NCBI GenBank assembly: GCA_937898885.1
Contig: CALDKD010000031.1
Span: 1-7,513 of the forward strand
Length of the DNA: 7,513 nucleotides
Source: an uncultured Bacteroidales bacterium
GTDB lineage: Bacteria; Bacteroidota; Bacteroidia; Bacteroidales; Bacteroidaceae
Reading direction: 5' to 3'
Part shown: in pieces, positions 5,762 to 7,513 of the stretch
Numbering within the stretch: the first letter of the stretch is position 1
How the letters are laid out: every line of letters begins with the position of its first letter
The notes under the pieces: generated by a model
Told to the model about the DNA's origin: nothing
The model's input: only the letters and a program-made list of their open reading frames with translations
Databases searched by the model: none
Translations under genes and position numbers: made by a program

Positions 5762-6658
5762 ATGAAGAGAACTATCCTGACATTTCTGGCCCTTACGATG
5801 GCCGCCGGTATCGCTAACGCGCAGTTTATGGGTTTCCGCTCACAGCCGCAGGACCCGTCAGACCCCTACACCATCACAGCAGGTAATGTAAGTATGACAA
5901 TCGATGCCGGACGTGGTGCAAAGATTATGTCGTACAAGTATGGCGAGACCGAGATGCTCTCGCAGCTCACAATGCCCAACCAGTTCGGCAGCACATTCTG
6001 GACAAGCCCGCAGGTTGAGTGGAACTGGCCGCCAATCCCGGAATATGACAGCCGCACTTACAGCGTTGAGAAGGATGGCGACAACCTGATTATGACCAGC
6101 CAGCTTACGCAGAAGCTCCCGTTCAGAATAATCAAGGAGTTCATTCCCAACGCAAAGAAGGAGACCATCACCATAAACTACACTATCAAAAACGAGGGCG
6201 ATGCAGCCCGCCAGGTAGCTCCCTGGGAGATTACCCGCGTGCTGAACCAGGGCCTCATCTTCTTTGAGGCACCTATGGAGAGCATAGACCCTGCAGGACT
6301 TATGCCATTCACATCGTCAGACGGAATATGCTGGATGGTTCCCGATGAGGACCGCCAGAACCGCAAGATCAACGCCGACGGAAGCGGCTGGCTGGCATAC
6401 GCCGGCAACGGCCTGCTCATGCTCAAGAAATTCACCGATCTGAAGGGCGATCTGAAGCCGGCGCCTAAGGAGGCTGAGATTCAGGTCTATCTGAACTCAG
6501 GCAAGACCTACATTGAGCTTGAGAGCCAGGGCGCCTACACAATGCTGCAGCCGGGCGAGACCCTCACCTGGACCGTAGTATGGAAGCTTATGCCGCTCAA
6601 GACCGACGCCGCTCCGTCAAAGAAGCTTGCCAAGCAGGCAAAGAAAGCAGCAAAGTAA
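5762..6658 (+). CDS. Secreted DUF4380 domain protein
   Basis: This encodes a 298-aa protein with a signal peptide (MKRTILTFLALTMAAGIANA, cleaved before Q21). The motif GSTFWTSPQVEWNWPPIPEY (76-95), preceded by GRGAKIMSYKYGETEML and followed by a VAPWEITRV segment (152-160), fits DUF4380, a beta-sandwich family related in fold to galactose mutarotase-like, carbohydrate-binding domains. No enzymatic activity can be assigned, and sugar binding is only a fold-based inference. The domain runs to about residue 276 (TLTWTVVWKLMPL at 268-280), then a short Lys/Ala-rich tail (PSKKLAKQAKKAAK) ends the protein, which is unusual for an exported domain protein. The gene has its own promoter-like sequence and is followed by 430 bp with no intact gene, so it is probably monocistronic. 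Confidence 0.85.
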   Translation: MKRTILTFLALTMAAGIANAQFMGFRSQPQDPSDPYTITAGNVSMTIDAGRGAKIMSYKYGETEMLSQLTMPNQFGSTFWTSPQVEWNWPPIPEYDSRTYSVEKDGDNLIMTSQLTQKLPFRIIKEFIPNAKKETITINYTIKNEGDAARQVAPWEITRVLNQGLIFFEAPMESIDPAGLMPFTSSDGICWMVPDEDRQNRKINADGSGWLAYAGNGLLMLKKFTDLKGDLKPAPKEAEIQVYLNSGKTYIELESQGAYTMLQPGETLTWTVVWKLMPLKTDAAPSKKLAKQAKKAAK

Positions 6659-6692
6659 TCATATCAGGCAACAAACCCTGAAAGCATAACGA

Positions 6693-6711
6693 TTTAAGGT
6701 TTTAAGGTTTT
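6693..6711 (+). repeat. Short tandem repeat, two 8-bp units
   Basis: The unit TTTAAGGT occurs twice in tandem and is followed by TTT. It lies in the intergenic region after the DUF4380 gene. No function is apparent; it is not part of a stem-loop that I can see. Confidence 0.5.
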
Positions 6712-6724
6712 CATTCAACTCTTG

Positions 6725-7018
6725 TCAAGGCAAGGCAATGATTAATGTATGACCTTGTAAAACAATGATGTTGGACTTGGTGCCCTGAGCGAAGATCACG
6801 CCGTTGTCGCCGCTGAGTGTCGCGGACTTATTTCTCCCGTCTGAGGAAATATGGCGCCGTCGATGGCCGCCTTGGTTGCGGTTGCGTTTACTGTGTAGAG
6901 TTCTAGGTCGGTGAGCTGTTCCATGGAATTTACCTCTTCAACAGAACTCTTGGCGCAGCCTGCAAGCAATGCAGTAACTGCAACTGCCGCAAATGCGAAT
7001 GATATATGCTTTGCCTAT
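6725..7018 (-). pseudogene. Remnant of a small lipoprotein gene with frameshifts
   Basis: The minus strand carries a clear lipoprotein signal, KHISFAFAAVAVTALLAGC, with a textbook LAGC lipobox, then AKSSVEEVNSMEQLTDLELY and further protein-like sequence. Two defects spoil it. At the 5' end the codon before GCA-AAG is TAG; removing one base (7016) would restore ATG-GCA-AAG. Near 6847-6849 a run of three A (TTT on the coding strand) appears one base short: adding one base joins the first frame (…KAAIDGAIF) to a second open frame (SSDGRNKSATLSGDNGVIF…) ending at TGA 6727-6725. Repaired, the product would have about 97 residues. I do not recognise the family. The lesions may be real decay or indel errors in the assembly. 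If only the first frame is used, it stops at 6796. Confidence 0.5.
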
Positions 7019-7049
7019 GATATACGTTCACGGCAACTGGAAAGATGAA

Positions 7050-7079
7050 TTTCTGCTGCTAAAAAAAACGTTACCTTTG
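7050..7079 (+). promoter_or_regulatory. Bacteroidetes promoter of the outer-membrane protein gene
   Basis: TACCTTTG at 7072-7079 matches the -7 consensus TAnnTTTG exactly, and TTTC at 7050-7053 stands 18 nt upstream in the -33 position. The -7 box ends 9 nt before the ATG at 7089, predicting a leader of only a few nucleotides. Confidence 0.6.
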
Positions 7080-7088
7080 TCCTAAGTT

Positions 7089-7513
7089 ATGAAAAGATTT
7101 CTCGTATTCATCCTTATATTCCAGGTATGCATTCCCTCTTTTGCGCAGTCAAAAGTCATTTTAGGCATAGTCAAAGACAAAGCCGGAGAGCCGGTCCCGT
7201 ATGTCAGCGTTGTTCTGACCCGTGACAGTGCAATTGTTACCGGCGGGTTGACTGATGACAACGGCAGGTTTCAAATAAAGGCAGATGCCGGCAAATACAC
7301 ACTGACCGCCGAATTCATCGGGTACAGCAAAGAAACAAGGCAAGTGGAAGTGAAGGCTTCCCGTCTGGACATAGGCACAATAGTCCTCGAGGAATCCGTC
7401 CAATCTCTCAGTGAAGTCGTTGTCTCCGCAAAACAGGAAGCAAAGAAATCATCTGTTGAACATACGACAATTAACGCAGACTCAAATATCTCCGGAGCGA
7501 AGGGCTCCGTTCT
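7089..7513 (+). CDS. Outer-membrane beta-barrel / TonB-receptor-like protein, 5' part only
   Basis: The first 141 codons are present and the frame is still open at the window edge. Residues 1-19 are a signal peptide (MKRFLVFILIFQVCIPSFA, cleaved before Q20). Residues about 23-101 form a carboxypeptidase-regulatory-like beta-sandwich: GIVKDKAGEPVPYVSVVL, TGGLTDDNGRFQIKADAGKY, TLTAEFIGY and a closing LDIGTIVLEE. The linker SVQSLSEVVVSAKQEA (103-118) and the following HTTINADSNISGAKGSV resemble the entry to the plug or N-terminal part of outer-membrane beta-barrel proteins of the TonB-receptor type, where that segment continues into …VLDVL. A full protein would be expected to have roughly 750-1000 residues. 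Whether it is a SusC-type transporter or an OMP_b-brl_3 type receptor cannot be told from this part; the latter seems more likely from the linker. Confidence 0.85.
   Translation, partial: MKRFLVFILIFQVCIPSFAQSKVILGIVKDKAGEPVPYVSVVLTRDSAIVTGGLTDDNGRFQIKADAGKYTLTAEFIGYSKETRQVEVKASRLDIGTIVLEESVQSLSEVVVSAKQEAKKSSVEHTTINADSNISGAKGSV

Noticed and set aside
6664..6681. TCAGG/CCTGA inverted repeat after the DUF4380 gene
   Set aside because: A 5-bp stem with an 8-nt loop and no T-tract; probably chance.
7161..7403. 80-codon minus-strand frame
   Set aside because: Antisense shadow of the carboxypeptidase-regulatory-like domain of the outer-membrane protein.

Overview
The window reads as chromosomal DNA from a Bacteroidales member (Bacteroides/Prevotella/Muribaculaceae-like; the genus cannot be fixed from sequence alone). 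The evidence is: Bacteroidetes-type promoters (TAnnTTTG about 18 bp downstream of a T-rich/TTTG -33 box), weak or absent Shine-Dalgarno sites, many exported proteins and lipoproteins, and family content typical of this order (FISUMP/fimbrillin-like lipoprotein, 6-bladed beta-propeller lipoprotein, DUF4252, DUF4380, carboxypeptidase-regulatory-like outer-membrane protein). Family assignments come from remembered motif patterns, not from database searches.

Left part (1-2375, minus strand): a likely co-transcribed surface-protein cluster. A promoter-like TATCTTTG box (2375-2368) precedes a small 70-codon ORF ending in an acidic/aromatic tail. Next comes a 686-aa lipoprotein with a fimbrillin-like N-terminal half and two diverged tandem FISUMP-type (C-type-lectin-like) domains. 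After it, the first 12 codons of another minus-strand gene run off the left edge.

Middle part (2397-5691, plus strand): a divergent promoter drives a 6-bladed beta-propeller lipoprotein. It is followed, after about 100 bp with no recognisable housekeeping promoter, by a tight four-gene block: exported DUF4252 protein, ECF-type sigma-70 factor, small single-pass membrane protein (positional anti-sigma candidate, overlapping the sigma gene by 14 nt) and a second exported DUF4252 protein. The arrangement suggests an envelope-sensing ECF module in which the membrane protein holds the sigma factor and the two exported DUF4252 proteins are sensors, effectors or targets. That function is inference.

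Right part (5692-7513): a separately promoted secreted DUF4380 protein; a 430-bp stretch without an intact gene, holding a small repeat and the minus-strand remains of a small lipoprotein gene broken by apparent single-base indels; and the 5' end of a plus-strand outer-membrane beta-barrel/TonB-dependent-receptor-like gene that runs off the right edge, with its own promoter and an almost leaderless start. No tRNA, rRNA, CRISPR array, transposase or convincing intrinsic terminator was seen.
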